In this document: positions 1 through 7,496 of the stretch, one piece after another
How the letters are laid out: each line of letters begins with the position of its first letter
How positions within the stretch are numbered: the first letter of the stretch is position 1
DNA from: an uncultured Lachnospiraceae bacterium
GTDB taxonomy: Bacteria > Bacillota_A > Clostridia > Lachnospirales > Lachnospiraceae
Direction: 5' to 3'
Assembly: GCA_910588595.1 (NCBI GenBank)
Contig: CAJUQU010000099.1
Location: forward strand, 1 to 12,088
DNA length: 12,088 nt
Notes under the pieces: generated by a model
Told to the model about the DNA's origin: nothing
Seen by the model: the letters and a program-made list of their open reading frames with translations, nothing else
Database searches by the model: none
Made by a program: the position numbers and the translations under genes

Positions 1-61
1 GCAGAAGACGGCATACGAGATGGTTGTCAGTGACTGGAGTTCGACGGTGCTCTTCCGATCT
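1..61 (+). other. Illumina P7/index/Read-2 adapter contamination (not biological)
   Basis: Bases 1-21 match the Illumina P7 oligonucleotide minus its first three bases. Bases 22-29 (ggttgtca) sit where an 8-base i7 index belongs. Bases 30-61 match the TruSeq Read-2 adapter sequence and end in the diagnostic gctcttccgatct, with two single-base deletions relative to the 34-base original (an A after position 42 and a T within the following gacgtgtg). True genomic sequence therefore begins at 62. The open frame that seems to start at base 20 takes its first 14 residues from the adapter. The identification rests on remembered adapter sequences, which are distinctive enough to be nearly certain. 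Confidence 0.97.
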
Positions 62-673
62 AATCTTCTGAATGTGACCGGAATGACGATCCTGAACAAT
101 TTTACTTCAGTGTTCGGCGCGGACGCAGTGGCGGCGATGGGGATCACACAGAAAATATATATGGTGCCGATGTATGTCTGTATGGGGATGTCGCAGGGCA
201 TCATGCCGCTGGTGAGTTACAACTATGCGAGTGGGAACCAGAAAAGGATGCGGTCGGCAATTGTTTTTACCGGAGGGATCAGTATTGGATTTATCACGGC
301 GGCATCGCTGTTCTTCTATGTGGGTGCAGAGGGCGTTGTGAGATTCTTTATGGACAATACAGCCATCATCGCGTACGGGATACGGTTTCTGAGGGGATTC
401 TGTCTCGGACTGCCGTTTTTGTGTATGGACTTTCTGGCAGTCGGCGTTTTTCAGGCGCTCGGTTACGGCAAGAATGCACTTGTGTTTGCCATCATGAGGA
501 AGATCGTGTTAGAGATCCCGGCTTTGTATGTTTTGAATCGTCTGTTTCCGCTCTATGGACTTGCCTATGCACAGTTTGTGGCGGAGTTCGTGCTCGCAGT
601 GGCAGCAGTTGCAGAACTGTTTCTGATATTCCGCAGATTGGGCAGAAAAGCGGAGTATGCCGAAGATATTTGA
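62..673 (+). CDS. MATE family efflux transporter, C-terminal half (5' end lost at contig edge)
   Basis: About 203 residues of a multidrug and toxic compound extrusion (MATE) transporter, an inner-membrane Na+ or H+ antiporter of cationic drugs and metabolites that normally has about 450 residues and 12 helices. The fragment is almost wholly hydrophobic and covers about six helices. It has the C-lobe hallmark pattern GADAVAAMGITQKIYMVPMY followed by GMSQGIMPLVSYNYASGN, which resembles the repeated MATE motif (Q-G-x-x-P-L-x-x-x-x-G/A). The end is a short basic tail and a TGA stop at 671-673. The upstream half is missing because the sequence runs into the adapter, so no start codon can be assigned; the ATG at base 20 is adapter-derived. 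The gene lies 31 bp before the S1-domain gene, so the two could be cotranscribed. Substrate cannot be told from sequence. Confidence 0.9.
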   Translation, partial: NLLNVTGMTILNNFTSVFGADAVAAMGITQKIYMVPMYVCMGMSQGIMPLVSYNYASGNQKRMRSAIVFTGGISIGFITAASLFFYVGAEGVVRFFMDNTAIIAYGIRFLRGFCLGLPFLCMDFLAVGVFQALGYGKNALVFAIMRKIVLEIPALYVLNRLFPLYGLAYAQFVAEFVLAVAAVAELFLIFRRLGRKAEYAEDI

Positions 674-704
674 GCCTGTTTGATAATATGGAGGATAATA
701 GAAT

Positions 705-1544
705 ATGTTTGAATTAGGAAAGACACAGTCGCTTATCATTGTAAAGGAACTCGATTTTGGTGTATATCTCGGAGAGACACTCAACGCCTCTGTGGATGAC
801 AGGGTGCTGCTCCCGAAAAAACAAGTACCCAAGGGGAGCAGGATCGGAGATCATATGGAAGTGTTTTTGTACAAGGACTCTAAGGACAGGATCATTGCGA
901 CGACTAACAGACCGTTGGTGTGTGTGGGTGAAGTGGGAAAATTAAAGGTTTCGCAGGTGACAAAGATCGGAGCTTTTCTCGACTGGGGACTTGAGAAAGA
1001 TGTGCTGCTTCCATACAAGGAGCAGACTGCAAAAGTCATGGGGGGCGATGAGGTGCTTGCTGCCATCTATGTGGACAAGAGCAGCCGTCTTGCAGCCACG
1101 ATGAAGGTGTACCGCTATCTGGAACGGGGCAGCGGGTATGGGAAGGATGATGTCGTGCGCGGCACAGTGTATGAGATCAGGGAGGAGCTGGGGGCGTTCG
1201 TCGCGGTCGATGACCGGTTTTCAGCGCTGATTCCCAGAAAAGAGCTTTACGGGGAGATCAAAGTTGGGGATGTTGTGACAGCCCGGGTCGTTGATGTCAA
1301 GGAGGATGGTAAGCTGGATCTGAGTGTGCGAGAGAAAGCACATATACAGATCAAGAAAGACGCAGAAAAGATTGTGCAGATCATAGAAAGCTTTGACGGA
1401 GTGCTGCCGTTTACGGACAAGGCAGATCCTGGGGTGATCAGGCGTGAGACGGGGATGAGCAAGAATGAGTTCAAGAGGGCAGTGGGAAATCTGCTGAAAA
1501 ACGGAAGGATCGAGATCAAGCCTGGCGGGATCAGGCTGAAATAA
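705..1544 (+). CDS. cvfB: S1-domain RNA-binding protein, CvfB/YitL family
   Basis: 279 residues, the usual length for the CvfB (conserved virulence factor B, B. subtilis YitL) family. Layout: an N-terminal S1-like beta-barrel (about 1-63), a second S1 domain (about 70-135, containing VGKLKVSQVTKIGAFLDWGL), a third S1 domain (about 146-212, VVRGTVYEIREELGAFVAVD) and a C-terminal winged-helix segment (about 222-279, with IRRETGMSKNEFKRAVGNLL). Family members bind RNA in the cytoplasm; in Staphylococcus aureus CvfB influences virulence-factor expression. The target RNAs here are unknown. The start is supported by GGAGG at 690-694, ten bases before the ATG. The gene follows the MATE fragment by 31 bp and ends three bases before a strong terminator stem, so it is the last gene of its transcript. 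Family assignment is by recognition of the domain pattern. Confidence 0.88.
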   Translation: MFELGKTQSLIIVKELDFGVYLGETLNASVDDRVLLPKKQVPKGSRIGDHMEVFLYKDSKDRIIATTNRPLVCVGEVGKLKVSQVTKIGAFLDWGLEKDVLLPYKEQTAKVMGGDEVLAAIYVDKSSRLAATMKVYRYLERGSGYGKDDVVRGTVYEIREELGAFVAVDDRFSALIPRKELYGEIKVGDVVTARVVDVKEDGKLDLSVREKAHIQIKKDAEKIVQIIESFDGVLPFTDKADPGVIRRETGMSKNEFKRAVGNLLKNGRIEIKPGGIRLK

Positions 1545-1547
1545 CGA

Positions 1548-1570
1548 AAAACAGCCCTGAGGGCTGTTTT
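1548..1570. terminator. Bidirectional rho-independent terminator between convergent genes
   Basis: A perfect 10-bp inverted repeat, aaaacagccc (1548-1557) and gggctgtttt (1561-1570), with a three-base loop. The A-rich 5' side and T-rich 3' side give a GC stem followed by a U tract on both strands. It starts four bases after the cvfB stop and ends eight bases beyond the stop of the minus-strand yjfB-like gene, so it can terminate both. Confidence 0.9.
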
Positions 1571-1577
1571 AGGTCTT

Positions 1578-1769
1578 CTACACACTGATGTCGATGTTTG
1601 CGCCGATATCCGGATTGACAGAGAGCTCTAATGCAGAAGCGTCAAGCATTTCTGTCATGGAGGCAGTGATGACATCTGCCTGTTCCATAGATTTTGCAAG
1701 CATTGCAGTACCGACATCAGTCAGAAGGTTTGACTGAGCCATATGCATGGAAAGACTTGGTATATCCAT
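1578..1769 (-). CDS. YjfB family putative motility protein
   Basis: A 63-residue protein beginning MDIPSLSMHMAQSNLLTDVG and ending SVNPDIGANIDISV. Both ends fit the YjfB family (Pfam 'putative motility protein'), whose B. subtilis member starts MDI-x-x-LSM and ends with an NP-x-x-G-x-NID motif. Members are short, helical, have no signal peptide and no known biochemical activity; the link to motility comes from regulation and co-occurrence with flagellar genes. The start is firm: AAAGGAGG (complement of 1778-1785) lies eight bases before the ATG at 1769-1767. It is a monocistronic gene convergent with cvfB, sharing the terminator at 1548-1570. A candidate sigma-28 promoter lies upstream (1817-1843, complement), which would suit a flagellar-regulon gene. 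Confidence 0.85.
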   Translation of the reverse strand: MDIPSLSMHMAQSNLLTDVGTAMLAKSMEQADVITASMTEMLDASALELSVNPDIGANIDISV

Positions 1770-1816
1770 GTTAGCAACCTCCTTTGATGATGTATGAACA
1801 TAATACTACACTATTT

Positions 1817-1843
1817 ATTTCGGTTGAAATGCAAAAAAAATTA
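1817..1843 (-). promoter_or_regulatory. Candidate sigma-28 (SigD/FliA-type) promoter for the yjfB-like gene
   Basis: On the minus strand, TAAT (complement of 1840-1843) is followed after exactly 15 bases by ACCGAAAT (complement of 1817-1824). The SigD consensus is TAAA-N15-GCCGATAT, so this matches 3 of 4 and 6 of 8 positions with the exact spacing. The predicted start site lies about 40 bases upstream of the ATG, leaving room for the ribosome site at 1778-1785. No better sigma-A promoter was seen for this gene. The region is AT-rich, so a chance match is possible. Confidence 0.5.
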
Positions 1844-1949
1844 GCGCGGACCAGAACCTTTTTGGAGGTCAGGCATTTTTTTGTATATCTTGCATAAATA
1901 GATGAAAAGTCGTGTTTTTTGTAAAAATATTTAAAAATGCATAAAAAAG

Positions 1950-1986
1950 TTGCGGATTGCTATAGATTTATTTGTATAAATATATT
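1950..1986 (+). promoter_or_regulatory. Probable promoter region of the pucR-ftsEX operon (exact boxes uncertain)
   Basis: The 282-base divergent region 1786-2067 is very AT-rich and holds no gene. Within it, TTGCTA (1957-1962) and TATATT (1981-1986) are 18 bases apart; alternatively TTGCGG (1950-1955) and TATAAA (1975-1980) are 19 apart. Either could be a weak sigma-A promoter, leaving a leader of about 75-80 bases before the pucR-like ATG. The composition yields several equally plausible pairs, so only the presence of a promoter in this region is reasonably supported. Confidence 0.35.
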
Positions 1987-2067
1987 AAAATAAAAAAAGA
2001 ATACGATGAAAAGGACAGAGTGTATCTGTTATTTTTTGTGGATAATGTATAAGAAGGAGAGTGCAAT

Positions 2068-3156
2068 ATGATTTCAAATCAGATCATGCAGAATACCATC
2101 GAGGGAATCAAAGCGATTGCAAGGGTTGAACTCTTTGTGGCTGATATCGATGGCAAATTGGTGGCTTCCACCAAAACGACAGGAAACAGCTTTGAAAATT
2201 CAGTACTTGAGTTCGTGAAATCAGCCGCCGACAGCCAGGAGATCCAGGGGTGCCAGTTCTTTAAGATCTACGATGACCAGCAGCTTGAATATATCCTGAT
2301 CGCCAGTGATGCGGGTGAGAATGCTTACATGGTGGGAAAGATGGCAGCATTTCAATTGCAGAATCTGATGGTGGCATACAAGGAGCGGTTTGACAAGGAC
2401 AATTTTATCAAGAATCTATTGCTGGACAATCTGCTGTTGGTGGATATCTACAGCCGCTCTAAGAAGCTTCATATACAGACCGATGTGAAACGCGCTGTTT
2501 TGATCGTGGAGTCCCAGAACGGAAAGGATACGAATATCCTTGAAAAGGTTCGGGAGAATTTCGGTCAGAACGGCAGGGATTTTGTGACCGCAGTGGACGA
2601 GAACAATGTGATCGTCGTCAAGGAGATCGCGGACAATGAGACAAACCGCGATATCGACAAGTATGCGAGGGCGATCGAGGACAGTCTTGTCAAGGACGGT
2701 ATCAAGGACGTACACATTTCTTACGGCACGAACGTCAAGGAGATCAAGGAGGTCAGCCGTTCTTATAAGGAGGCGAAGATGGCACTTGATGTAGGAAAGA
2801 TCTTCTTTGCGGAGAGGGATATCATCGCGTACAGCGAGCTCGGCATCGGACGCCTGATCTATCAGCTGCCGATCCCGCTCTGTAAGATGTTCATCAAGGA
2901 GATCTTTGGCGGCAAGAGTCCCGATGACTTTGACGAGGAGACGCTGACTACGATCAATAAGTTTTTTGAAAATTCGCTGAACGTGTCGGAGACTTCCAGA
3001 CAACTGTTCATCCACAGGAATACGCTTGTCTACAGGCTGGATAAGCTGCAGAAAAGCACAGGGCTTGACCTGAGGATATTTGAGGATGCGATCACGTTTA
3101 AGATCGCGTTGATGGTAGTGCGTTACATGAAATACATGGAATCATTTGAATACTAA
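2068..3156 (+). CDS. PucR/CdaR-type transcriptional regulator
   Basis: 362 residues. The C-terminus (about 295-358) is the PucR-type helix-turn-helix domain (HTH_30), with the hallmark NVSETSRQLFIHRNTLVYRL followed by DKLQKSTGLDL. The middle (about 140-270) resembles the degenerate GGDEF-like domain found in CdaR/PucR regulators (VKRAVLIVES, then the KYARAIEDSLVKDGIKDVHISYG stretch split by a short loop). The N-terminal 125 residues look like a CdaR-type sensor domain. Family members respond to small metabolites such as sugar diacids or purine catabolites; the ligand here cannot be deduced. AAGGAG at 2054-2059 lies eight bases before the ATG. Its stop is only 18 bases before the ftsE start with no terminator between, so it probably leads the divisome operon, an unexpected place for a metabolite-type regulator. 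There is no signal peptide or membrane segment. Confidence 0.88.
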   Translation: MISNQIMQNTIEGIKAIARVELFVADIDGKLVASTKTTGNSFENSVLEFVKSAADSQEIQGCQFFKIYDDQQLEYILIASDAGENAYMVGKMAAFQLQNLMVAYKERFDKDNFIKNLLLDNLLLVDIYSRSKKLHIQTDVKRAVLIVESQNGKDTNILEKVRENFGQNGRDFVTAVDENNVIVVKEIADNETNRDIDKYARAIEDSLVKDGIKDVHISYGTNVKEIKEVSRSYKEAKMALDVGKIFFAERDIIAYSELGIGRLIYQLPIPLCKMFIKEIFGGKSPDDFDEETLTTINKFFENSLNVSETSRQLFIHRNTLVYRLDKLQKSTGLDLRIFEDAITFKIALMVVRYMKYMESFEY

Positions 3157-3174
3157 TAGGGGTGAAATATAATT

Positions 3175-3912
3175 TTGAAAACTACAGGAACGAGAAGGCG
3201 CGCGGGTTCTGGCATCAGTGACAAGGCGATCATACTGGAACACGTGAGCAAAGCGTACACGGTGGGAGTGCCGGCATTAAATGATGTCACTCTGCATATA
3301 AATAAAGGAGAGTTTGTGTTTATCGTGGGAGACAGCGGTTCGGGGAAGTCGACCCTGATCAAACTGCTGCTGCGGGAGCTGCTGCCGACTTCAGGGCGGG
3401 TGATCGTCAACGGAACAGATGTGGTAAGGCTCAAAAGGCGCCAGATCCCTAAGTTTCGCAGGAGTCTTGGCGTCGTGTTCCAGGACTTTAGGCTGTTGAA
3501 GGACAGGAATGTCTATGAGAATGTCGCCTTTGCACAGCGCATTATCCAGATGCCGAACAGGGAGATCCGCAGGAATGTCCCATCGATTCTCTCGACCGTT
3601 GGGCTTGCGGGAAAGTACAAGGCGAGACCAAAACAGCTTTCGGGCGGTGAACAGCAGCGCGTGGCACTTGCGAGGGCGCTTGTGAACAAACCGCAGATAT
3701 TGCTTGCAGATGAGCCGACAGGAAATCTGGATCCCAAGAATTCGTGGGATATCATGAACCTGCTGGAAAAGATCAACAACAATGGAACCACCGTTCTAGT
3801 TGTCACACATAACCGTGAGATTGTGAATGCCATGCAGAAAAGGGTTATTACAATGAAGAAAGGCATCGTAGTCAGTGATGAGGAAAAGGGTGGTTATATC
3901 GATGAGGATTAA
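3175..3912 (+). CDS. ftsE: Cell division ATP-binding protein FtsE
   Basis: 245-residue ABC ATPase with every expected motif: Walker A GDSGSGKST (52-60), a Q-loop (VVFQDFRLL), signature LSGGEQQR (155-162), Walker B ending in LLADEP (176-181) followed by TGNLD, and the H-loop histidine in VTHN (212). The FQDFRLL-KDRNVYENVAF stretch and the directly following ftsX identify FtsE rather than a LolD- or MacB-type ATPase. FtsE powers FtsX in the cytoplasmic membrane at the septum, switching on peptidoglycan hydrolases outside. The start is TTG at 3175, with a GGGGTG-type ribosome site at 3159-3164 ten bases upstream; no ATG lies in a suitable place before the conserved fold. The first 15 residues form a basic extension before the usual FtsE beginning (IILEHVSKAY), so a start slightly further in cannot be excluded. 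The end overlaps ftsX by 11 bases. Confidence 0.95.
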   Translation: MKTTGTRRRAGSGISDKAIILEHVSKAYTVGVPALNDVTLHINKGEFVFIVGDSGSGKSTLIKLLLRELLPTSGRVIVNGTDVVRLKRRQIPKFRRSLGVVFQDFRLLKDRNVYENVAFAQRIIQMPNREIRRNVPSILSTVGLAGKYKARPKQLSGGEQQRVALARALVNKPQILLADEPTGNLDPKNSWDIMNLLEKINNNGTTVLVVTHNREIVNAMQKRVITMKKGIVVSDEEKGGYIDED

Positions 3913-4798
3913 TACTTTATTTTACTGCATATGGCAGGGTATACGAAATATTTTTAAGAACAAATGGTTTACGTTGGCATCGGTGGCGACGATCTCGGCA
4001 TGTCTGTTCCTGTTTGGCTTGTTTTATTCGATTCTGACAAATTTTCAGCACATGGTCAAGAATGCAGAGCGGGAGCTGTGTGTCAGCGCACTGCTCGAAG
4101 CAGATCTGAGTGATGCGCGTGTTTCGGAAATTTATGCCATGATCGTCCGCCGGACGGAAGTCAGCAGTGCGGAATTTATGTCCGCTGAGGATACCTGGGT
4201 GAAGTTTGCGGAGGAAAGCAACTTCGGGGATATCAGTATTTTTACAGAGAATCCGCTGGAGGATTGCGCACATTTTGACATTTATCTGAGCGATGTGTCC
4301 ATGCAGCCGTCGCTGGTGACGTATCTTGAGTCGATCGAGGGGATCAGGAAAGTGAATCAGTCTTTTCTGACAGCACAGGCGCTGACGGGTGTTAACGCGA
4401 TCATCGGGTATGTTTCGATCGGTATTATCGTCATACTGTTTCTGGTGTCCATTTTCTTGATCAGCAATACCGTGTCCATTGGCATCTCGGTCAGAAAAGA
4501 GGAGATCCAGATCATGAAATACATTGGCGCGACCGACTTTTTCACGAGGGCACCGTTTGTGATCGAAGGTATTGTGATCGGACTGATCGGTTCTTTCCTT
4601 CCGCTGATCGGAGTATATTTTATCTACAATGAGGCAATGATGTACGTGGCAAAGCGCTTTCCGTCACTGTCACAGCTTTTTGCATTTCTGCCGGTGGAGT
4701 CCGTGTTCACGAATCTTGTGCCGGTGTGTATCGGACTGGGCGTGGGGATTGGTTTTATAGGAAGTTTTACTACGGTGAGGAAACACCTCAGTGTCTGA
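3902..4798 (+). CDS. ftsX: Cell division permease-like protein FtsX
   Basis: 298 residues from the ATG at 3902. This start is chosen over an upstream in-frame ATG at 3875 because AAGGGTGG (3885-3893 region) lies about eight bases before it and the protein then begins MRINTLFYCIWQGIRNIFKN, as FtsX proteins do. Membrane layout: TM1 at about 22-46, a large extracellular loop (about 47-160) that in this family binds the PcsB/RipC-type hydrolase, TM2 at about 163-190, TM3 at about 217-241 and TM4 at about 271-291. The conserved FtsX stretch VRKEEIQIMKYIGATDFFTR precedes TM3. FtsX is not a transporter but passes the ATPase cycle of FtsE to the hydrolase. It overlaps ftsE by 11 bases, implying translational coupling and 1:1 production, and is followed 68 bases later by the cognate hydrolase gene. 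Confidence 0.95.
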   Translation: MRINTLFYCIWQGIRNIFKNKWFTLASVATISACLFLFGLFYSILTNFQHMVKNAERELCVSALLEADLSDARVSEIYAMIVRRTEVSSAEFMSAEDTWVKFAEESNFGDISIFTENPLEDCAHFDIYLSDVSMQPSLVTYLESIEGIRKVNQSFLTAQALTGVNAIIGYVSIGIIVILFLVSIFLISNTVSIGISVRKEEIQIMKYIGATDFFTRAPFVIEGIVIGLIGSFLPLIGVYFIYNEAMMYVAKRFPSLSQLFAFLPVESVFTNLVPVCIGLGVGIGFIGSFTTVRKHLSV

Positions 4799-4820
4799 TG
4801 AGTTGTGATGTCGATGGATA

Positions 4821-4837
4821 GTCCGCCAACGGCGGAC
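4821..4837 (+). other. GC-rich hairpin in the ftsX-pcsB gap, no U tract
   Basis: A perfect 7-bp stem, gtccgcc (4821-4827) and ggcggac (4831-4837), with an AAC loop, 22 bases after the ftsX stop and 29 before the next ATG. It lacks a following T run, so it is not a standard terminator. It could protect or mark an mRNA processing site and so set the ratio of hydrolase to FtsEX, or act as a partial attenuator. Function is inference only. Confidence 0.55.
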
Positions 4838-4866
4838 AGGGTACAAATGTAGAAAGGTAAGGATTT

Positions 4867-6120
4867 ATGCGGCGTGAGCGGTATCATAGGAAAACAGCAA
4901 AAAAGATGGCGCTGTTTGTAGTGGTGACAGTATTTGCGGCAGCTGTGTTTGCGGGAACGAGTCCTTTTGTGAGTAGGGCGGACGACGTGTCAGACCTGAA
5001 AAAGAGTATCGAGCAGAAGCAGCAGGAGATCAAGGATGCGCAGGATCAGAAAAAACAGATGCAGTCGGGTCTGACGGATATCAAATCGATCATCAGTGAG
5101 TTGGAGCAGTCCAAGAAAGATCTCGCGGCGTATGTTACCCAGCTCGATGCGAACCTGTCCGGGATACAGGCAAGAATTGCTGAGATCAAGGAAATGATAT
5201 CCCAGAAGGAAGCGGAGATCGTGCAGACACAGGCGGAGCTTGATGCGGCGGTGGCAAAGGAAGAGACCCAGTATGAGAATATGAAGATCCGTATCAAGAA
5301 TATGTATGAGCGCGGTGACGATTTCTATTTCGAGGCGATATTGACTGCGAGATCCTTTGCGGATATGATCAACAGAGTAGACTATGTTGAGAAAGTCTCG
5401 GCGTCGGATAGGAATATACTTGAGGAGTTCCGGACGACAAGAGAGTACGTGGAGGTCTGCAAGGCACAGTTGGAATCAGAGCAGGAGCTTCTGCAGGAGG
5501 CAAAGAAGAATGTGGAGGCCGAGGAGGCGTCCATGGAAAGCCTGATCGCGCAGAAGAAGGCGGATATCGAGGCATATGAGTCCGATATCAGCAATCGAGA
5601 ACAGTTGGTAAAAGAGTATGAGGCGGAGATCGCAGCGCAGGAAGCTGAGATCAAGGAGATGGAACAGATCGCCAAAACACTTCAGAAGCAGCTGGAGGAG
5701 GCAAATGGGAAGAAGAAGACATATGACGGCGGTATGTTTGCGTGGCCTGCGCCCTCGTTTACGCGCATCTCGGATGAGTACGGCGAGCGCATGCATCCTA
5801 CCCTGCATGTGAAGAAATTTCATAATGGGCTGGACTTGGCAGCGCCGGGGGGCTCACCGATCCTGGCAGCTTACAACGGCACGGTCGTAGCGGCAGCCTA
5901 CAGTTCGACGATGGGAAATTATATCATGATCGATCATGGCGACAACCTGTATACGATCTATATGCATGCGTCGAAGCTGTATGTTTCACAGGGGGCGGAG
6001 GTCGTAAAAGGGCAGAAGATCGCGGCGGTCGGCACGACGGGGAGATCGACAGGAAATCACCTTCATTTCGGCGTGCGCTTAAATGGAAGCTATGTAAGCC
6101 CATGGAATTATCTGAAATAA
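4867..6120 (+). CDS. PcsB/EnvC-like peptidoglycan hydrolase, coiled coil plus M23 peptidase
   Basis: 417 residues. A basic N-terminus and hydrophobic stretch (MALFVVVTVFAAAVFAGTSP, about 14-33) form a signal peptide with a likely cut near SRA-DD (about 38). Residues about 40-285 are a long Lys/Glu/Gln-rich coiled coil, followed by a LytM/M23 endopeptidase domain (about 295-417). Zinc-ligand motifs are intact: H319-x3-D323 (HNGLD) and H398-x-H400 (HLHF), so it should be an active zinc endopeptidase cutting peptide cross-links, unlike EnvC, whose LytM domain is degenerate. The coiled coil is the part that docks on FtsX and holds such enzymes inactive until FtsE hydrolyses ATP. In Streptococcus PcsB the catalytic domain is CHAP; the M23 version is typical of clostridia. 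An AAAGG site (4853-4857) lies nine bases before the ATG. It follows ftsX by 68 bases containing a hairpin. Confidence 0.92.
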   Translation: MRRERYHRKTAKKMALFVVVTVFAAAVFAGTSPFVSRADDVSDLKKSIEQKQQEIKDAQDQKKQMQSGLTDIKSIISELEQSKKDLAAYVTQLDANLSGIQARIAEIKEMISQKEAEIVQTQAELDAAVAKEETQYENMKIRIKNMYERGDDFYFEAILTARSFADMINRVDYVEKVSASDRNILEEFRTTREYVEVCKAQLESEQELLQEAKKNVEAEEASMESLIAQKKADIEAYESDISNREQLVKEYEAEIAAQEAEIKEMEQIAKTLQKQLEEANGKKKTYDGGMFAWPAPSFTRISDEYGERMHPTLHVKKFHNGLDLAAPGGSPILAAYNGTVVAAAYSSTMGNYIMIDHGDNLYTIYMHASKLYVSQGAEVVKGQKIAAVGTTGRSTGNHLHFGVRLNGSYVSPWNYLK

Positions 6121-6190
6121 AAGCCATAAATGGCGAGTAGGATCTGTTAGAATTTCTATCATTAATAAAGGGTAAAAGAAAGGCATAGGA

Positions 6191-7486
6191 ATGCATAAGG
6201 AGACGGACAATCAAGCAGGATATCAAGTGAATTGCCAAGTGCAGCAGGAGACAAGGCAGCAGTCTGGTACAAAGTACTATGTTTTGGGCATGGTAACGGG
6301 TATTCTGGCAGTTTTTGCAGTGGTGCTTGGAGCGGTGGGAGCAGTACGCCTGTACAGGGCAGTCATACCGATCAGCCGCGGGAATGCTTCATCGGGGATA
6401 CAGTCGGAGAACACAGGCAGCATTACAGATGTAAATGTAGGGAAAAAGCTTGCTGTGCTGGAGGAGACGATCGGGAAATATTTCTGGAAAGATGTGGCGG
6501 AAGAAACTCTGGAAGACGGATTGTACAGGGGATTGCTGGATTCTCTGGATGATCCGTACAGCGTGTATTACACAAGCGAGGAACTGATCGCACTGCAGCA
6601 GCAGACCGAGGGGATCTATTATGGGATTGGTGCGTATATCCAGGATGGGGACGCTGGCTATGTGCAGATCAGCAGGGTGATCAAAAACACACCGGCAGAG
6701 GAGAGCGGCCTGATGCAGGGCGATTACATCTACAAGGTCAACGATGAGGATATGCAGGGGAAGGACAAAACGTATGTTGTCAGCAAGATCAAGGGAGAGG
6801 AACATACATTTGTCACAGTGACGGTCATTCGGGAAAATGCCGCGGAACCGATCGATATCAGTGTGGAGCGCAGAAAGATCGAAAGCCCTACAGTTGAGTA
6901 CGAAATGTATGACAACGGTATGGCATATATACAGATCACAGAGTTTGACTTAGTGACAACGGGACAGTTTGAGAGTGCCTACAATCAGGCAAAAGCGGAG
7001 GGAATGAAGGGACTGATCATAGACCTTCGGAGCAATCCAGGCGGAAACCTTTCGACAGTGTGTGATATTTCCCGCATGCTCCTTCCCAAAGGAATGATCG
7101 TGTACACAGAGGACAAATATGGTAAGCGTGAAGAGTACACCTGCAATGGAGAGAACAGGATCGAGGTTCCGCTGGTCGTCCTCACAAACGGATATAGTGC
7201 AAGCGCTTCGGAAATCCTTGCGGGTGCAGTGAAGGACTATGGGATCGGCAAACTTGTAGGAACCACGACGTTTGGCAAAGGGATCGTTCAGAAAGTGATC
7301 GACCTGTCAGATGGTTCAGCGATCAAGCTCACAGTGAGCAGCTATTTTACACCCAAAGGAAACAATATTCACGGGATCGGTGTTGAGCCGGATGTGGAGG
7401 TACAGTTTGATGCGGAGCTTTATAAGAATGGCACAGACAATCAGCTGGAAAAGGCGAAGGAAGTATTGAATGACATGATACATTGA
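6191..7486 (+). CDS. S41 family C-terminal processing protease (CtpA/CtpB-like)
   Basis: 431 residues with a cytoplasmic N-tail, one membrane segment (about 30-55, YYVLGMVTGILAVFAVVLGA) and an exported catalytic part. A PDZ domain (about 141-225, starting GIYYGIGAYIQ) is followed by the S41 domain. The catalytic dyad is S338 in SASASE and K363 in TTFGKG, 25 residues apart as in other carboxyl-terminal proteases (for example Scenedesmus D1P S372/K397). The conserved DLRSNPGG motif precedes it. The enzyme trims C-terminal tails of envelope proteins; a division-linked role is suggested by its position after the M23 hydrolase, and CtpA-type proteases in other bacteria degrade peptidoglycan hydrolases, but that is an inference here. 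GAAAGG (6178-6183) lies seven bases before the ATG. The 70-base gap upstream has no clear terminator. It is the last gene of the operon. Confidence 0.93.
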   Translation: MHKETDNQAGYQVNCQVQQETRQQSGTKYYVLGMVTGILAVFAVVLGAVGAVRLYRAVIPISRGNASSGIQSENTGSITDVNVGKKLAVLEETIGKYFWKDVAEETLEDGLYRGLLDSLDDPYSVYYTSEELIALQQQTEGIYYGIGAYIQDGDAGYVQISRVIKNTPAEESGLMQGDYIYKVNDEDMQGKDKTYVVSKIKGEEHTFVTVTVIRENAAEPIDISVERRKIESPTVEYEMYDNGMAYIQITEFDLVTTGQFESAYNQAKAEGMKGLIIDLRSNPGGNLSTVCDISRMLLPKGMIVYTEDKYGKREEYTCNGENRIEVPLVVLTNGYSASASEILAGAVKDYGIGKLVGTTTFGKGIVQKVIDLSDGSAIKLTVSSYFTPKGNNIHGIGVEPDVEVQFDAELYKNGTDNQLEKAKEVLNDMIH

Positions 7487-7496
7487 GAACAGGATG

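Noticed and set aside
3875..3904. ftsX start at the upstream ATG 3875
   Set aside because: The ATG at 3902 has a well-spaced ribosome site and gives the normal FtsX N-terminus; the nine extra residues are unlike the family.
6122..6133. Small hairpin (gccataaatggc) after the M23 hydrolase gene as a terminator
   Set aside because: The stem is only four base pairs and no T run follows, so it is too weak to call.
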